50,892 nt of DNA from Bacteroidales bacterium (GCA_017454945.1 JAFTCA010000017.1:1-50892); one strand, 5' to 3'; shown: positions 1 through 9,476, counted from the first letter of the stretch. Notes: generated by a model not told the origin, from the sequence alone. Program-made: numbers and translations.

Positions 1-65
1 AGGCCGGCGATGTCGAACAGCCGTCGCAAGGTGTAATTTATGGCCGACAAAGGGAAAGGATACAT
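1..65 (-). CDS. N-terminal fragment of an unidentified protein, cut by window edge
   Basis: Read on the minus strand, an ATG at 65 opens a frame that stays open to the window edge: 21 codons beginning MYPFPLSAINYTLRRLFDI. The bases upstream hold a TACTTTTG element (minus strand, 89-96), which is a match to the Bacteroidota -7 box, so this is very likely a real gene start divergent from the SAM hydrolase. The visible residues are too few to name a family, and I do not recognise it. Confidence 0.5.
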   Translation of the reverse strand, partial: MYPFPLSAINYTLRRLFDIAG

Positions 66-88
66 GATAACTCGTTTGGTACAGAAGG

Positions 89-96
89 CAAAAGTA
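89..96 (-). promoter_or_regulatory. -7 promoter element TACTTTTG for the edge gene
   Basis: Exact match to the Bacteroidota -7 consensus TAnnTTTG, 24 bases upstream of the ATG at 65 on the minus strand. No convincing TTTG -33 element is seen. Confidence 0.45.
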
Positions 97-127
97 CGCA
101 TATTTTTCATTGATAATTTGTTGTTTT

Positions 128-160
128 TTTGGTTTTATACAAATAAAAGCCTTATTTTTG
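128..160 (+). promoter_or_regulatory. Promoter of SAM hydrolase (TTTG -33 / TATTTTTG -7)
   Basis: TATTTTTG at 153-160 matches the Bacteroidota -7 consensus. TTTG at 128-131 lies 21 bases upstream, about the spacing expected for the -33 element. Transcription would begin near 165, giving a leader of roughly 55 bases before the ATG at 220. Confidence 0.55.
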
Positions 161-219
161 CTTTTCTTTTGAATCGTAATGATGAAAAAGAGACTTCATC
201 CCAAGAAAACCATCTGTTC

Positions 220-993
220 ATGAAGACCATAACCCTTATCAGCGACTGGAAATTGAAGGATCCCTACGTGGCGATGTTCAAGGCCAAATTGGCTTCGATG
301 TTGCCTGGGGCGCAGCAATACGACATTACGCACGCCATCGACCTGTTCAACATTGAGCAGACCGCTTTTATCCTGAAGAATTCGTATAAGGCTTTTCCTG
401 CTCATACACTGCATATTATACTGACCGATGCGCCGATGGCGAACAATGTTTTTCCCGTTCTGGTGGAGTACGACAAGCACTATTTCTTGGGTGAGGACAA
501 TGGCATTTTCTCGATGATGTTCGACAATCCCGAACAGCTGAGGGCCTGCCAGTATCATCCCACCATCGACAATAGCGGTTATGTGGACAAACTTCTGGAG
601 ATGGCGCGTTGGCTGTTCACCGACCAGTTGCAGGACCATACATCGCCCTATTCCTCTTTCAAACTCAGCTTGAAACGTACGGCCCTGTACGAGCCGCAGC
701 TGAACAAGATTACGGGACGTGTGGCTTATATTGATGCCGTGTGCAACGCGGTGACCGACATTCCCGTGTCGATGTTCGAGGAGGTGCGCAACGGTCGCCC
801 CTTTGTGGCCACATTGCCGTCGTCACCTTACCTGCGGATTACCAAGTGCTACGAGCATTACAACAAAGCCGAGAAGGAGGCCTTTCTGGTTTACAATCAG
901 CTTGGTTACGTCGAAATTGCCATGTACCGCAGCAATGTGGCTGTTTTGGCCGACATCAAAGTGGATGACACGGTGGAGATCATTTTTGGTTGA
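220..993 (+). CDS. S-adenosyl-L-methionine hydrolase (adenosine-forming), DUF62 family
   Basis: 257 residues. The family (SAM hydroxide adenosyltransferase, formerly DUF62) splits S-adenosylmethionine into adenosine and methionine. The family landmarks are visible: an N-terminal TLISDW..KDPYVAMFK segment, the 'DITHAIDLFNIEQTAFIL' block, 'FPAHTLHIILTDAP' and the 'FLGEDNGIFSMMFD' block near the end of the N-terminal domain. The frame is open further upstream to 40, but the conserved domain begins at the ATG at 220 and the promoter lies at 128-160, so I chose that start. The usual DPGVG-like motif after the VD/TD position is replaced by DAPMAN, as is common in the short Bacteroidota forms. The gene stands alone and is divergent from the edge gene. 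Confidence 0.85.
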   Translation: MKTITLISDWKLKDPYVAMFKAKLASMLPGAQQYDITHAIDLFNIEQTAFILKNSYKAFPAHTLHIILTDAPMANNVFPVLVEYDKHYFLGEDNGIFSMMFDNPEQLRACQYHPTIDNSGYVDKLLEMARWLFTDQLQDHTSPYSSFKLSLKRTALYEPQLNKITGRVAYIDAVCNAVTDIPVSMFEEVRNGRPFVATLPSSPYLRITKCYEHYNKAEKEAFLVYNQLGYVEIAMYRSNVAVLADIKVDDTVEIIFG

Positions 994-1001
994 GGGTTGA
1001 A

Positions 1002-1168
1002 GTGAGGAGTGAATAGTGAACAGTGAGAAGTGAGAAAAGTTAAGAAGTTAAGGAACTAAGGAGCTAAGATGTTGTTGAAGTGTTTAATTGTTGAGTTAAG
1101 AATTATAGAATTATCGAGTTATAGATAAATTGAATTGTGCATTGTGCATTGTGAATTATGAATTATGA
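1002..1168. repeat. Degenerate heptamer/octamer tandem repeat block
   Basis: Almost the whole gap between the SAM hydrolase and the DUF6913 gene is period-7 or period-8 repeat. Heptamers at 1002-1036: gtgagga, gtgaata, gtgaaca, gtgagaa, gtgagaa. Octamers at 1038-1069: agttaaga, agttaagg, aactaagg, agctaaga. Octamers at 1100-1131: gaattata, gaattatc, gagttata, gataaatt. Heptamers at 1134-1168: attgtgc twice, attgtga, attatga twice. This is one of at least nine such blocks in the window. Confidence 0.8.
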
Positions 1169-1180
1169 ATTTGTTTTTTG

Positions 1181-1188
1181 TATCTTTG
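1181..1188 (+). promoter_or_regulatory. -7 element TATCTTTG upstream of the DUF6913-dapA-M14 operon
   Basis: Exact TAnnTTTG match, 24 bases before the ATG at 1213 and directly after the repeat block. No clear -33 element is seen at the usual distance. Confidence 0.55.
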
Positions 1189-1212
1189 CATTCTAAATAG
1201 GAAGCGATAACT

Positions 1213-1758
1213 ATGTTTGCTTTTATCAAGAAATTTTTCTTACGGAAGGCCTTAGAGGAGAATAAACATCCTCGCAATATCTATATTACCGCACTGCAGA
1301 AGGCAAGAAGCATAGGCATCCTTTGTGATATCACCGATGAGGATTCCTACAAACGCATCTTTTCTGTCTTCTCAAAACTGCAGCATGCGGGGCGTACCGT
1401 TTGGTTGATGGGCTATATCAACGATAAGGAGGTGCCTTTCTATTGTTTGCAGCAGTTGGCTGCCGACTACTTCTGTAACAAGGATTTAAATTGGTATGGC
1501 AAGCCCGAGAAAGTCCAGATTGACGACTTTATGGAGCGTGAGTTCGATCTGCTGATAGATTTTACGAAACAACCGTTCCCCGTCATTCGCTACATGCTGA
1601 CCTTGACGCAAGCTCATTTTATTGTTGGCTCGGCTAAAGAAAATGCAGATTTATACGATTTGTATATTGAAGGAGAAAACATCTATGACCATGTTACGCT
1701 GCTCGAACAGATCTCGCTTTATACTAAACAATTAACTGGAGGAGAAGAAGCTTTATGA
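1213..1758 (+). CDS. DUF6913-type conserved protein of unknown function
   Basis: 181 residues, soluble, no signal peptide or membrane segment. It resembles the small Bacteroidota family DUF6913, which is typically found next to dapA. Visible features are a basic N-terminus (FIKKFFLRKALEE), an alternating alpha/beta pattern with 'IGILCDITDEDSYKRIFSVFSKLQ' and 'DLLIDFTKQPFPVIRYMLTLTQAHFIVG', and an acidic tail (GGEEAL). The stop codon overlaps the dapA start (ATGA at 1755-1758), which implies translational coupling. The reaction is unknown, and I assign the family from recall, not from a search. Confidence 0.75.
   Translation: MFAFIKKFFLRKALEENKHPRNIYITALQKARSIGILCDITDEDSYKRIFSVFSKLQHAGRTVWLMGYINDKEVPFYCLQQLAADYFCNKDLNWYGKPEKVQIDDFMEREFDLLIDFTKQPFPVIRYMLTLTQAHFIVGSAKENADLYDLYIEGENIYDHVTLLEQISLYTKQLTGGEEAL
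1738..1744 (+). promoter_or_regulatory. Shine-Dalgarno-like GGAGGAG before dapA
   Basis: GGAGGAG ends 10 bases before the dapA ATG at 1755. Shine-Dalgarno sequences are rare in Bacteroidota, and here the bases also encode the GGEE tail of the upstream protein, so the match may be fortuitous. Confidence 0.35.
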
Positions 1759-2630
1759 AAAACAAGTTCAGAGGGGTAGGCGTAGCGTTGGTTACACCAT
1801 TTACCCGTACAGGAGAAATTGATTTCGAGGGTCTGAAAAGACTGGTGAACGATATTATCGCCAATGGTGTTGACTATGTGGTGGCCTTGGGAACTACGAG
1901 CGAAAGCCCTACCTTGTCGGAAGAGGAAAAGCAGGCCGTCGTTGCAACGGTAGTCGAGACGGTGAACCATCGTGTGCCTGTGGTGATGGGCTTGGGAGGT
2001 CCTTCCACCTATGATATTCTGAATAAGATAGATGAGACCGACTTCTCGGGCGTGGATGCTGTCCTGTCGGTGACTCCTTATTATAACCGTCCGTCGCAAG
2101 AAGGTCTGTATGAGCATTATAAGCTGATTTCAGAACACTCGCCACGTCCCGTCATCCTCTATAATGTCTGCTCGCGTACTTCTTGCAATATAGAAGCCGA
2201 AACGACACTCCGCATCGCCGCAGATTGTCCCAATGTCATCGGTATCAAGGAGGCTTCGGGCCGTATGGGTCAGATTATGAAAGTGGCCAAGCATGCGCCG
2301 GAGAACTTCTTTGTGACTTCGGGCGATGATTCGTTGACGTTGCCACTGATTGCCGCTGGTGTGGATGGCGTCATCTCTGTTGTGGCTAATGCGTTCCCGA
2401 AAGCTATGTCGGAAATGGTTAGCTCGGCTCTTAACGGCGATTTTTCCGCAGCCCTGAAGCGTCACCTCGACCTGTTGGACCTGACACAGATGTGCTTCAA
2501 GGAAGGCAACCCCGCCGGCATTAAGGCTTACTTGGCACTGCAAGGCAAGATTGATTACAATTTGCGACTCCCTCTGACTCCCATCTCCAACGATTTGATG
2601 CATCAGATGGAAAAGGCCCTCAAAAAATAA
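1755..2630 (+). CDS. dapA: 4-hydroxy-tetrahydrodipicolinate synthase
   Basis: 291 residues, normal length for DapA. It condenses pyruvate with aspartate semialdehyde, the first committed step of lysine and diaminopimelate synthesis. The TIM-barrel motifs are all present: GTTSESPTLS at residues 46-55 (catalytic Thr), YYNRPSQEGLYEHY at 109-122, the catalytic Tyr136 in ILYNVCSRT, the carboxylate-binding Arg141, and the Schiff-base Lys165 in VIGIKEASG. The start overlaps the stop of the upstream gene by 4 bases, and the M14 peptidase begins 5 bases downstream, so the three genes form one operon. Confidence 0.97.
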   Translation: MKNKFRGVGVALVTPFTRTGEIDFEGLKRLVNDIIANGVDYVVALGTTSESPTLSEEEKQAVVATVVETVNHRVPVVMGLGGPSTYDILNKIDETDFSGVDAVLSVTPYYNRPSQEGLYEHYKLISEHSPRPVILYNVCSRTSCNIEAETTLRIAADCPNVIGIKEASGRMGQIMKVAKHAPENFFVTSGDDSLTLPLIAAGVDGVISVVANAFPKAMSEMVSSALNGDFSAALKRHLDLLDLTQMCFKEGNPAGIKAYLALQGKIDYNLRLPLTPISNDLMHQMEKALKK

Positions 2631-2635
2631 TCGCC

Positions 2636-4327
2636 ATGTTCCGCGTTTGGTGTTTGGGTATGCTGCTGTTGCTGGGCAGTGCGGTGCTGGCGCAAAATGA
2701 GGCGTGGAAAACGCTCCCCGAAAAATATGTTGATGTCACCGTTTCCTCGCGTGAAGGCGTGCGTGGACTGGGTGAGACTTTTATCATCGACAAGGTGACC
2801 TACGATTCTGTGGCACAGCGTTATAATGTGCGCCTCTGGCTGCCATCGTCACAGTTTGACCAGTTCCTGGCGGCAGGAATCCCTTATACGGAAGAGAGTG
2901 CTACCAAAGGTTTTTCCGATGTGGCTATGGCCTGGTCGTATGAGGAGATGGCCGATTGGAACCGCTATCCCACTTACGAAACTTACCTGGCCATGATGGA
3001 CACCTTTGCCCATCGTTACCCAAATCTATGTACTATTGATACTCTATTGGCGGAAACACCTGACCACCATATAATTATGGCGGCACATATTACGCTGGCC
3101 GACACGTCGAAGGTCTCTAAGCCTTCGTTTTTCTATTCTTCCACCATCCATGGCGATGAGCCGTCGGGTTTTGTGATGATGTTGCATTTGATTGATTACA
3201 TCTTAACGCATTATCCTACAGATGATAAGGTGAAACAGATAGTGGAAAATGTGGACCTCTGGATTTGCCCGTTGGAAAATCCCGACGGCACCTACCATTA
3301 CAGCAACGATACCTTGGGCCCGTCGCCCATCTCCACGCGCGCTAATTTCACGGGGCGCGACCTGAACCGCATCTATCCGTGGATAGGACAGGAGAATGTG
3401 ACACTGCCGCCCGAAGCTGCTGCCATGGTGCGCTTTTTCGAACAGCACCAGCCGACCATGTCGGCCGTGATGCATGGCGGTGCCGAGGTGTTCAACTATC
3501 CGTGGGACTCGTGGACTTCCCGCGAGCGTCAACATGCCGACCGCAACTGGTGGCTCTATGTGGGACGTATGTTCGCTTCGCTCTGTCAGCAGAATAGCCC
3601 TGTCGGCTATTTTGAGGACGAGCAGTACGGTGTTACCGCTGGCGGCGACTGGTATGTCATCCGCCGTGGCAGACAGGATTATATGAACTATTTTCAGCAT
3701 TGTCGCGAGGTGACCATTGAGATTTCGGAAGATAAAGTGCCGGCAAGCGATTGCCTGCCCGACCTGTGGTCGTATTGCAGCACTTCGTTGTTAAATCTCA
3801 TCCTCGAATCGGCCTACGGCATCCAAGGGCGCGTGACCGATGCGGTGACGGGTGAGCCTCTCGTGGCGCAGGTGACAGTCCAATCCCACGATGATGAGGC
3901 GTCTGTCGTATTGTCTGATGAAACAGGCGGTTACCATCGCCCCATAGAAAAAGGATCTTTCAAAGTACTCTTTTCCGCTGAAGGTTATCGGAGCCAAACG
4001 GTTGATGTGACTGTTCAAAACGGGCAAGCGAGTGTGGTTAATGTGGCTTTAGAGCCTTTGGCACAAGCCGTGGATGATTTCTCTCGCTCATTGGATTGCA
4101 TTGTGTATCCTAATCCTGCGCACCATTCATTTACCATCGCCATTTCAAATCCAATATCGCCATCTCTTGTTGGCCGACTAATCGACCAGCAGGGGCGCGT
4201 GTTGAAGTGTTGGCACATGAATGCGTCGGAACAGACGGTGGATGTGAGCGATATCCCTTCGGGATTGTATTATATCGAACTCAGCAACGATAGGAATCGG
4301 TCTATATTTAAGCTTGTAAAATACTAG
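2636..4327 (+). CDS. Secreted M14 zinc carboxypeptidase with CarboxypepD_reg-like domain and T9SS type A sorting domain
   Basis: 563 residues. An N-terminal signal peptide (hydrophobic to LAQ at 18-20) is followed by the M14 domain at about 110-390. The metal and substrate residues can be read directly: His172 and Glu175 in IHGDEPSG, Arg241 with Asn244-Arg245 in GRDLNRIYPW, the third zinc ligand His280 in VMHGGAEVFNYPW, and the general base Glu362 in REVTIEISE. Residues about 394-475 form a carboxypeptidase regulatory-like beta-sandwich (GIQGRVTDAVTGEPL). The last 75 residues are a type A T9SS sorting domain, starting VYPNPAHHSF and ending GLYYIELSN...FKLVKY. The protein should therefore be exported, moved across the outer membrane by T9SS, and released or anchored at the surface. 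It shares an operon with dapA. Confidence 0.9.
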   Translation: MFRVWCLGMLLLLGSAVLAQNEAWKTLPEKYVDVTVSSREGVRGLGETFIIDKVTYDSVAQRYNVRLWLPSSQFDQFLAAGIPYTEESATKGFSDVAMAWSYEEMADWNRYPTYETYLAMMDTFAHRYPNLCTIDTLLAETPDHHIIMAAHITLADTSKVSKPSFFYSSTIHGDEPSGFVMMLHLIDYILTHYPTDDKVKQIVENVDLWICPLENPDGTYHYSNDTLGPSPISTRANFTGRDLNRIYPWIGQENVTLPPEAAAMVRFFEQHQPTMSAVMHGGAEVFNYPWDSWTSRERQHADRNWWLYVGRMFASLCQQNSPVGYFEDEQYGVTAGGDWYVIRRGRQDYMNYFQHCREVTIEISEDKVPASDCLPDLWSYCSTSLLNLILESAYGIQGRVTDAVTGEPLVAQVTVQSHDDEASVVLSDETGGYHRPIEKGSFKVLFSAEGYRSQTVDVTVQNGQASVVNVALEPLAQAVDDFSRSLDCIVYPNPAHHSFTIAISNPISPSLVGRLIDQQGRVLKCWHMNASEQTVDVSDIPSGLYYIELSNDRNRSIFKLVKY

Positions 4328-4341
4328 GAATTAGCTATTTG

Positions 4342-5064
4342 CTAAAACTCAACAGGCTCGTTGTAATCCACCAAAATCACCTTGATGTTTTTCTCTTTGG
4401 CTAATTTTTTGTCAAAAGCCACATTCTCCGGCGTTTTGTCGCAAGGCGTATGCCAATAGTAGATGTTCTCGTTGGGGAACGATTCGGTAAGAAGCGGATG
4501 AAGTACGTATTCGCAACTTAGGCCGTTAGGGTGCAGCTCTTGGATGTGTTGTTCTGTGAGTTGGCGCCAGTAGGCGGTGTCTTTGTTGTCCCACCAGTAA
4601 AGGTTGTCAACCCATAGCAGTACAGGTAAACCCTTGGCTTTGACTATTTTCAGCGCTTCGTGTGAAGGATTCTCCACAAGCACTTGGCTGGTGATATGGT
4701 AATGTTGGGTTACATTAAGGATGAGGTTACTGATGGGTTCCGCATTGGTCGTGTCCAAGTTCTTGACATCAAGCCAGAAGTGGCTGGTCGCAGGATCGTC
4801 CAACGCTGACATCCACTGGCTGAAAGTAAGACCTTTAAGTGTATCATAGAACTCATGGCCGACAAACAATTCGTTCTGGTAGGAGGAATAGACCAAATCG
4901 AGTTCCATGCCTTTGAACAGATGCTGTTTCTGTTGGGCCACCAGTGTGTCGTTGACTTTATGCGCCCAAATTTTGTCGGCGTATTCCGGGTACGACCGAT
5001 GGCATCCCGATAGGAGTATCAGGATGCCAAGGATAATCAGCCCATTATTCTTCAGCCGGTGCAT
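4342..5064 (-). CDS. Lipoprotein with GDPD/menorin-like phosphodiesterase fold
   Basis: 240 residues from the ATG at 5064. That start gives a clean lipoprotein signal ([21 protein letters not shown], with Cys21). A longer frame open to 5151 would place a highly charged stretch in front of the signal and is unlikely. After the signal the GDPD-type pattern is visible: AHKVN (His35), GMELDL (Glu54, Asp56) and FVGHE (His70), which correspond to the metal and catalytic positions of glycerophosphodiester phosphodiesterases and menorin-like proteins. Later motifs include [10 protein letters not shown] and [13 protein letters not shown]. The substrate is unknown. The gene starts inside the end of gyrA (20-base overlap, different frame, same strand), so it is probably co-transcribed with gyrA. 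Confidence 0.7.
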   Translation of the reverse strand: MHRLKNNGLIILGILILLSGCHRSYPEYADKIWAHKVNDTLVAQQKQHLFKGMELDLVYSSYQNELFVGHEFYDTLKGLTFSQWMSALDDPATSHFWLDVKNLDTTNAEPISNLILNVTQHYHITSQVLVENPSHEALKIVKAKGLPVLLWVDNLYWWDNKDTAYWRQLTEQHIQELHPNGLSCEYVLHPLLTESFPNENIYYWHTPCDKTPENVAFDKKLAKEKNIKVILVDYNEPVEF

Positions 5065-7603
5065 TTTCTTCGGTTTCGGCTGTTTCTTCAGGAAGTGCGT
5101 TTTCTGCATTAGCCTCTGCATTTTCTTCCTCTTCAGGTTCATCGTCTTCACGCGGCACTTTGGTCACGGCGGCAATGATGTCGCCCTCTTTCAGGTTGAT
5201 GAGTTTCACACCTTGTGTGGCGCGGCCGAGAATACGGAGCGAGTCAACATGCAGACGGATGGCAAGGCCCGAGCGGTTGATGATCATCAGGTCATCCTCG
5301 TCGGTGACATTCTGGATGGTAATCAATTTGCCGGTTTTGTCGGTGATGTTCAGCGTCTTCACGCCTTTTCCGCCACGGTTGGTTACGCGGTAGTCTTCGA
5401 GCAGCGAGCGCTTGCCGAAGCCCGTTTCTGAAACCACGAGGATGTTGTATTCGGGGTTGTCAACGCAAATCATGCCAACTACAGTGTCATCCTTGTCAGA
5501 CAGCTCGATACCTTTCACACCAGAAGCATTTCGTCCCATTGGGCGGACGGTGCGCTCATTAAAGCGAATGGTCTTGCCTGAGTTGAGGGCCATCATAATT
5601 TCAGATTCGCCGTTGGTGAGTCGGGCGTACTTCAGCTGGTCGCCTTCGCGGATGGAGATGGCGATGATACCGTTGGCACGCGGACGTGAGTACGGTTCGA
5701 GTGAGGTCTTCTTGATGATACCGTTGGCTGTGCAAAGTACCACATAATGGTTGTTGATATAGTCGGCCTCATTCAGGTTCTTGACGTTGATGACCGCTCT
5801 TACAGAGTCATCAGATTCGATGTTGATGAGGTTCTGCAGGGCGCGGCCTTTGTATGCCTTAGGTCCCTCGGGAACTTCAAATGCGCGCAGCCAGTAGCAC
5901 TTGCCCTTTTCGGTGAAGAAGAGCAGGTAGTTGTAGTTGGTGGCCATGTAGAGGTGTTCGATGAAGTCTTCATCGCGCGAATTGCCTCCCTTCGAGCCTT
6001 TGCCGCCACGGTGTTGTGCACGGTATTCGGTCAGGGCGGTACGCTTGATGTAGCCGAGATGCGAAATGGTGATAACCACTTCGTCGTCAGAGTAGTTGTC
6101 CTCAATGCGGAACTCGGCGGCATCGTACTTGATGTGCGAGCGGCGTTCGTCGCCGAAGCGTTTTTTAACGTCAGCCAGCTCTTCTTTGATGATCTGCATG
6201 CGCAGTCCTTCGTTGGCCAATACTTCGTGTAGGTATTTTATTCTCTCCATCAACTCGTCGTACTCTTTCTGCAGTTTTTCTCTTTCGAGTCCTACCAACT
6301 GGCGAAGACGCATCTCAACGATAGCGCGGGCTTGTATTTCTGTGAAGTCCCATTTGGTAATCAAACCCTGGAGGGCCTCTTCGGTAGTCTTGGAGGCTCT
6401 GATGAGATTGATAATCTCGTCGATGATGTCTTGTGCTTTCAGCAAGCCTTCGAGGATGTGGGCGCGTTCTTCTGCTCGTTTCAATTCAAAGCGAGCGCGA
6501 CGGATAACCACCTCGTGGCGATGTTTGACAAATTCCACGATGAGGTCTTTCAGGCTCAGCGTAACGGGGCGTCCGTTGACCAGAGCCACGTTGTTGACGC
6601 TGAAGGATGATTGCAGGGAGGTGTACTGGTACAGCTTGTTCAGCACCACATTTGCAACGGCATCTTTCTTGATATCGTAGATGATGCGGGTGCCGTTCTT
6701 CTGGCTCGAGAGGTTTTCAATGTTGGAGATGCCTTCAATCTTGCCCTCTTTCACCAGTTCCACGGTTCTCTTGATCATCTCTGACGGGTTGACGAGGTAG
6801 GGCAGGGTGCTCACCACGATGCGCGAGTGGCCGTTGTGTTCTTCCACCTCGGCGTCGCCACGCATGACGATGCGGCCGCGGCCGGTCTCGAGGGCCTCAC
6901 GCACGCCGCTGTATCCGTAAATGGTACAGCCGGAAGGGAAGTCGGGTCCCTTGATGTAGTGGGCCAACTCGTCAGTGGTGATGTCGTTGTTGTCGATATA
7001 GGCGCAGATGCCGTCGCACACCTCGCCGAGATTGTGCGGAGCCATGTTGGTGGCCATGCCGACGGCAATACCGGAGGAGCCGTTAATCAGCAATGATGGG
7101 ATCTTGGAGGGAAGCACGGTGGGTTCCTTCAGTGACTCGTCGAAGTTGGGCGTGAAGTCCACAGTGTCCTTTTCGATATCCACCATCATCTCCTCGGCAA
7201 TCTTGCGCATACGGGCTTCGGTGTAACGCATGGCAGCGGCGCCGTCACCATCTACCGAGCCGAAGTTACCCTGGCCGTCCACAAAGGGATAACGCAGCGA
7301 CCCGTCCTGTGCCATACGGACCATAGAGTCGTAAACGGCCGTGTCGCCGTGCGGGTGGTACTTACCGAGCACCTCGCCGACGATTCTGGCGGATTTCTTG
7401 GTGGGCTTGTTCGATACAATGCCCATATCCCACATGGCGTATAATATTCTTCTGTGAACAGGCTTCAAACCATCGCGTACATCAGGCAACGCACGCTGTA
7501 CGATAACCGACATCGAATAGTCGATGTAGGCATCTTTCATCTGTTTTTCAATATCAACTTGGACGATTCTTTCACCTTCAATGTTTTTTTCTTCTTCTGC
7601 CAT
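5045..7603 (-). CDS. gyrA: DNA gyrase subunit A
   Basis: 852 residues, normal for GyrA. It is the DNA-cleaving subunit of the ATP-dependent type II topoisomerase that introduces negative supercoils. The N-terminal domain has [22 protein letters not shown] and the catalytic Tyr127 in [11 protein letters not shown]. The quinolone-resistance region reads [17 protein letters not shown]: the position equal to E. coli Ser83 is Thr88 and that of Asp87 is Asp92, a common wild-type pattern in other bacteria. The C-terminal beta-pinwheel carries the GyrA-box-like '[10 protein letters not shown]' and repeated blade motifs ([33 protein letters not shown]). The last 40 residues form an acidic Glu/Ala-rich tail. 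It overlaps the downstream lipoprotein gene by 20 bases. Confidence 0.98.
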   Translation of the reverse strand: MAEEEKNIEGERIVQVDIEKQMKDAYIDYSMSVIVQRALPDVRDGLKPVHRRILYAMWDMGIVSNKPTKKSARIVGEVLGKYHPHGDTAVYDSMVRMAQDGSLRYPFVDGQGNFGSVDGDGAAAMRYTEARMRKIAEEMMVDIEKDTVDFTPNFDESLKEPTVLPSKIPSLLINGSSGIAVGMATNMAPHNLGEVCDGICAYIDNNDITTDELAHYIKGPDFPSGCTIYGYSGVREALETGRGRIVMRGDAEVEEHNGHSRIVVSTLPYLVNPSEMIKRTVELVKEGKIEGISNIENLSSQKNGTRIIYDIKKDAVANVVLNKLYQYTSLQSSFSVNNVALVNGRPVTLSLKDLIVEFVKHRHEVVIRRARFELKRAEERAHILEGLLKAQDIIDEIINLIRASKTTEEALQGLITKWDFTEIQARAIVEMRLRQLVGLEREKLQKEYDELMERIKYLHEVLANEGLRMQIIKEELADVKKRFGDERRSHIKYDAAEFRIEDNYSDDEVVITISHLGYIKRTALTEYRAQHRGGKGSKGGNSRDEDFIEHLYMATNYNYLLFFTEKGKCYWLRAFEVPEGPKAYKGRALQNLINIESDDSVRAVINVKNLNEADYINNHYVVLCTANGIIKKTSLEPYSRPRANGIIAISIREGDQLKYARLTNGESEIMMALNSGKTIRFNERTVRPMGRNASGVKGIELSDKDDTVVGMICVDNPEYNILVVSETGFGKRSLLEDYRVTNRGGKGVKTLNITDKTGKLITIQNVTDEDDLMIINRSGLAIRLHVDSLRILGRATQGVKLINLKEGDIIAAVTKVPREDDEPEEEENAEANAENALPEETAETEENAPAEE

Positions 7604-7673
7604 AGTTTTTCTGTTTTCTTCTATCTCGTAAAAGGTTAATAATTAGCGGTTTGTGATTGTTTGTAATCGGTTA

Positions 7674-7681
7674 CGAAAATA
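7674..7681 (-). promoter_or_regulatory. Possible gyrA -7 element (TATTTTCG)
   Basis: One mismatch from TAnnTTTG on the minus strand, about 70 bases upstream of the gyrA ATG at 7603. No good -33 element was found. Confidence 0.3.
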
Positions 7682-7749
7682 CGAAAAAAATCAATAGGTT
7701 TTGCATGAAAAAATCATTTTTTTAAAAGATTTCGTTGCGTCAAATTTTG

Positions 7750-7757
7750 TATTTTTG
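7750..7757 (+). promoter_or_regulatory. -7 element TATTTTTG for the nucleotidyltransferase gene
   Basis: Exact TAnnTTTG match, 48 bases before the ATG at 7806, in the divergent region shared with gyrA. Confidence 0.55.
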
Positions 7758-7805
7758 CCTTCACTTTGTAGCTAAAAGCGAATACTTATTGTAAACTATA
7801 TTTGT

Positions 7806-8684
7806 ATGAAACCAACTTTGCTAATTTTGGCTGCCGGCATGGGTAGCCGTTATGGCGGTTTGAAGCAGCTGGACCAGCTGGGACCGCATGGTGAGACGAT
7901 TATGGATTACTCGGTGAATGATGCCATGGCTGCCGGTTTCGGCAAAGTGGTGTTCGTTATCCGCAAGCACATGGAGGAGGACTTCAAGAGATACATCCTC
8001 TCAAAATACGAACATAAAATTGCGGTGGATTATGTGTTTCAGGAATTGGACATGCTGCCCGATGGCGTTACTCTCAATCCCGATAGAGTGAAACCCTACG
8101 GCACAGGACACGCTGTGCTAGTGGCTAAAGATGCTATCAAAGAGCCTTTTGCCGTCATCAATGCCGACGACTTTTACGGTCGCGATGCCTTTATGACGAT
8201 GGGCAGATTCTTGACGAAAGAAGAGAATATGGCGTCCCATCACTACGCCATGGTAGGCTACCAGCTCAATAAGACATTGTCGGAGTTTGGCACGGTGTCG
8301 CGCGGCATCTGCGAGACCAACGACCGCCACGAGTTGACCGCCATCACTGAGATGACCAAGATACGCCGCTATGACGATGGCATTAAAAATGTGGCTGACA
8401 ATGGCGAGGTGACACTGCTGGGTGAGACGACGCCCGTGTCGATGAACTTCTGGGGCTTTATGCCCAACATTTTCAATCTGATGGAGAAGATGTTTGTCGA
8501 TTTTATGAAGGAAAATAATGATAATCCTAAATCGGAGTTTTTTATCCCTTTGGTGGTCAATTATTTAATATCGTCAAAAACGGCAACTATCCAAGTGCTG
8601 GAGAGCGATGCCGAGTGGTTCGGGGTGACCTATCAAGAGGACCGACCTTCGGTGGTGGAGAAGTTGAAGAGTGTGAAGTATTAA
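7806..8684 (+). CDS. Sugar-phosphate nucleotidyltransferase family protein
   Basis: 292 residues. The nucleotidyltransferase signature is at the N-terminus (LILAAGMGSRYGGLKQLDQL, residues 6-25), with the metal-binding Asp pair in FAVINADDFYGRDAF. A PYGTGHAVLVAKDAI segment matches the nucleotide-sugar contact region. Such enzymes join an NTP to a sugar 1-phosphate to make an NDP-sugar; in Bacteroidota close relatives are often paired with or fused to kinases that act on sugars. No kinase is adjacent here, so the substrate cannot be named. It has its own promoter and may run through into truA, 54 bases downstream. Confidence 0.8.
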   Translation: MKPTLLILAAGMGSRYGGLKQLDQLGPHGETIMDYSVNDAMAAGFGKVVFVIRKHMEEDFKRYILSKYEHKIAVDYVFQELDMLPDGVTLNPDRVKPYGTGHAVLVAKDAIKEPFAVINADDFYGRDAFMTMGRFLTKEENMASHHYAMVGYQLNKTLSEFGTVSRGICETNDRHELTAITEMTKIRRYDDGIKNVADNGEVTLLGETTPVSMNFWGFMPNIFNLMEKMFVDFMKENNDNPKSEFFIPLVVNYLISSKTATIQVLESDAEWFGVTYQEDRPSVVEKLKSVKY

Positions 8685-8691
8685 GATGTTA

Positions 8692-8719
8692 AGTTGAAGT
8701 GAGAAGTGAAGAGGTTAGG
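8692..8719. repeat. Short heptamer repeat block
   Basis: Four units in strict 7-base phase: agttgaa, gtgagaa, gtgaaga, ggttagg. It fills half of the gap between the nucleotidyltransferase gene and truA and shares the unit gtgagaa with the block at 1002-1036. Confidence 0.65.
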
Positions 8720-8738
8720 TTATTAAAAATATTAAGAA

Positions 8739-9476
8739 ATGGCGCGGTATTGCATGCAGCTTTCCTATAACGGAGCTCCTTTCTTTGGCTGGCAAATTCA
8801 GCCCGAGCAGCCCAGCGTACAGGAGACGTTGGAGACGGCATTGTCGCTGCTGCTCAAGCAGAAAGTGGCAGTGACGGGCTGCGGACGTACTGACACAGGG
8901 GTCCATGCACGTGTGTATTTTGCTCATTTTGACTTGTCTGCAAATCTGTTAGAGGCCGATTGCGCGCAGCTGTGCTTTCGTCTGAACAGCTTCCTGCCCA
9001 AAGAGATTGCCATACAGCGCATCTATGCCGTGGCAGACGATTTTCACGCCCGCTATGGTGCAACCAGTCGCACTTACCGCTACTATGTCAACGTGCGGAA
9101 AGATCCGTTTGTCACCGACCGTAGCTATTTTGTGGGGGTGCCTTTGGACGTGGCGAAGATGAACGAGGCGGCAGCCCTGCTGTTGGGTGTGCACGATTTC
9201 ACCAGTTTCTCGAAAGTGCATACGCAGGTCAACAATTTCATTTGTGAAGTGACCGAAGCCGTGTGGCGTTGTGAGGGCAGCCAGCTGATATTTACAATTT
9301 CTGCTAACCGCTTCTTGCGCAATATGGTACGCGCAGTGGTGGGCACGCTGCTCGATGTGGGACGCGGCAAGCTGACAGTGGAGCAGTTTGTGGAAATCCT
9401 GGAGAAAAAAGACCGCCGTTGCGCTGGCACATCAGTGCCGGCTCATGCACTATTTTTGGAAAATGTGCGTTATTAG
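8739..9476 (+). CDS. truA: tRNA pseudouridine(38-40) synthase TruA
   Basis: 245 residues, normal for TruA. It isomerises uridine to pseudouridine at positions 38-40 of the tRNA anticodon arm. The catalytic Asp52 lies in the motif GCGRTDTGVHARVY. Other family blocks are YNGAPFFGWQIQP near the N-terminus, FHARYGATSRTYRY in the middle, and ANRFLRNMVRAVVGTLLDVGRG near the C-terminus. The downstream lipoprotein gene begins 12 bases after the stop. Confidence 0.96.
   Translation: MARYCMQLSYNGAPFFGWQIQPEQPSVQETLETALSLLLKQKVAVTGCGRTDTGVHARVYFAHFDLSANLLEADCAQLCFRLNSFLPKEIAIQRIYAVADDFHARYGATSRTYRYYVNVRKDPFVTDRSYFVGVPLDVAKMNEAAALLLGVHDFTSFSKVHTQVNNFICEVTEAVWRCEGSQLIFTISANRFLRNMVRAVVGTLLDVGRGKLTVEQFVEILEKKDRRCAGTSVPAHALFLENVRY

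Noticed and set aside
5300..7600. Quinolone-resistance mutation in gyrA (Thr88 at the Ser83 position)
   Set aside because: Thr is a normal wild-type residue at this place in several bacteria; no claim of resistance is supported.
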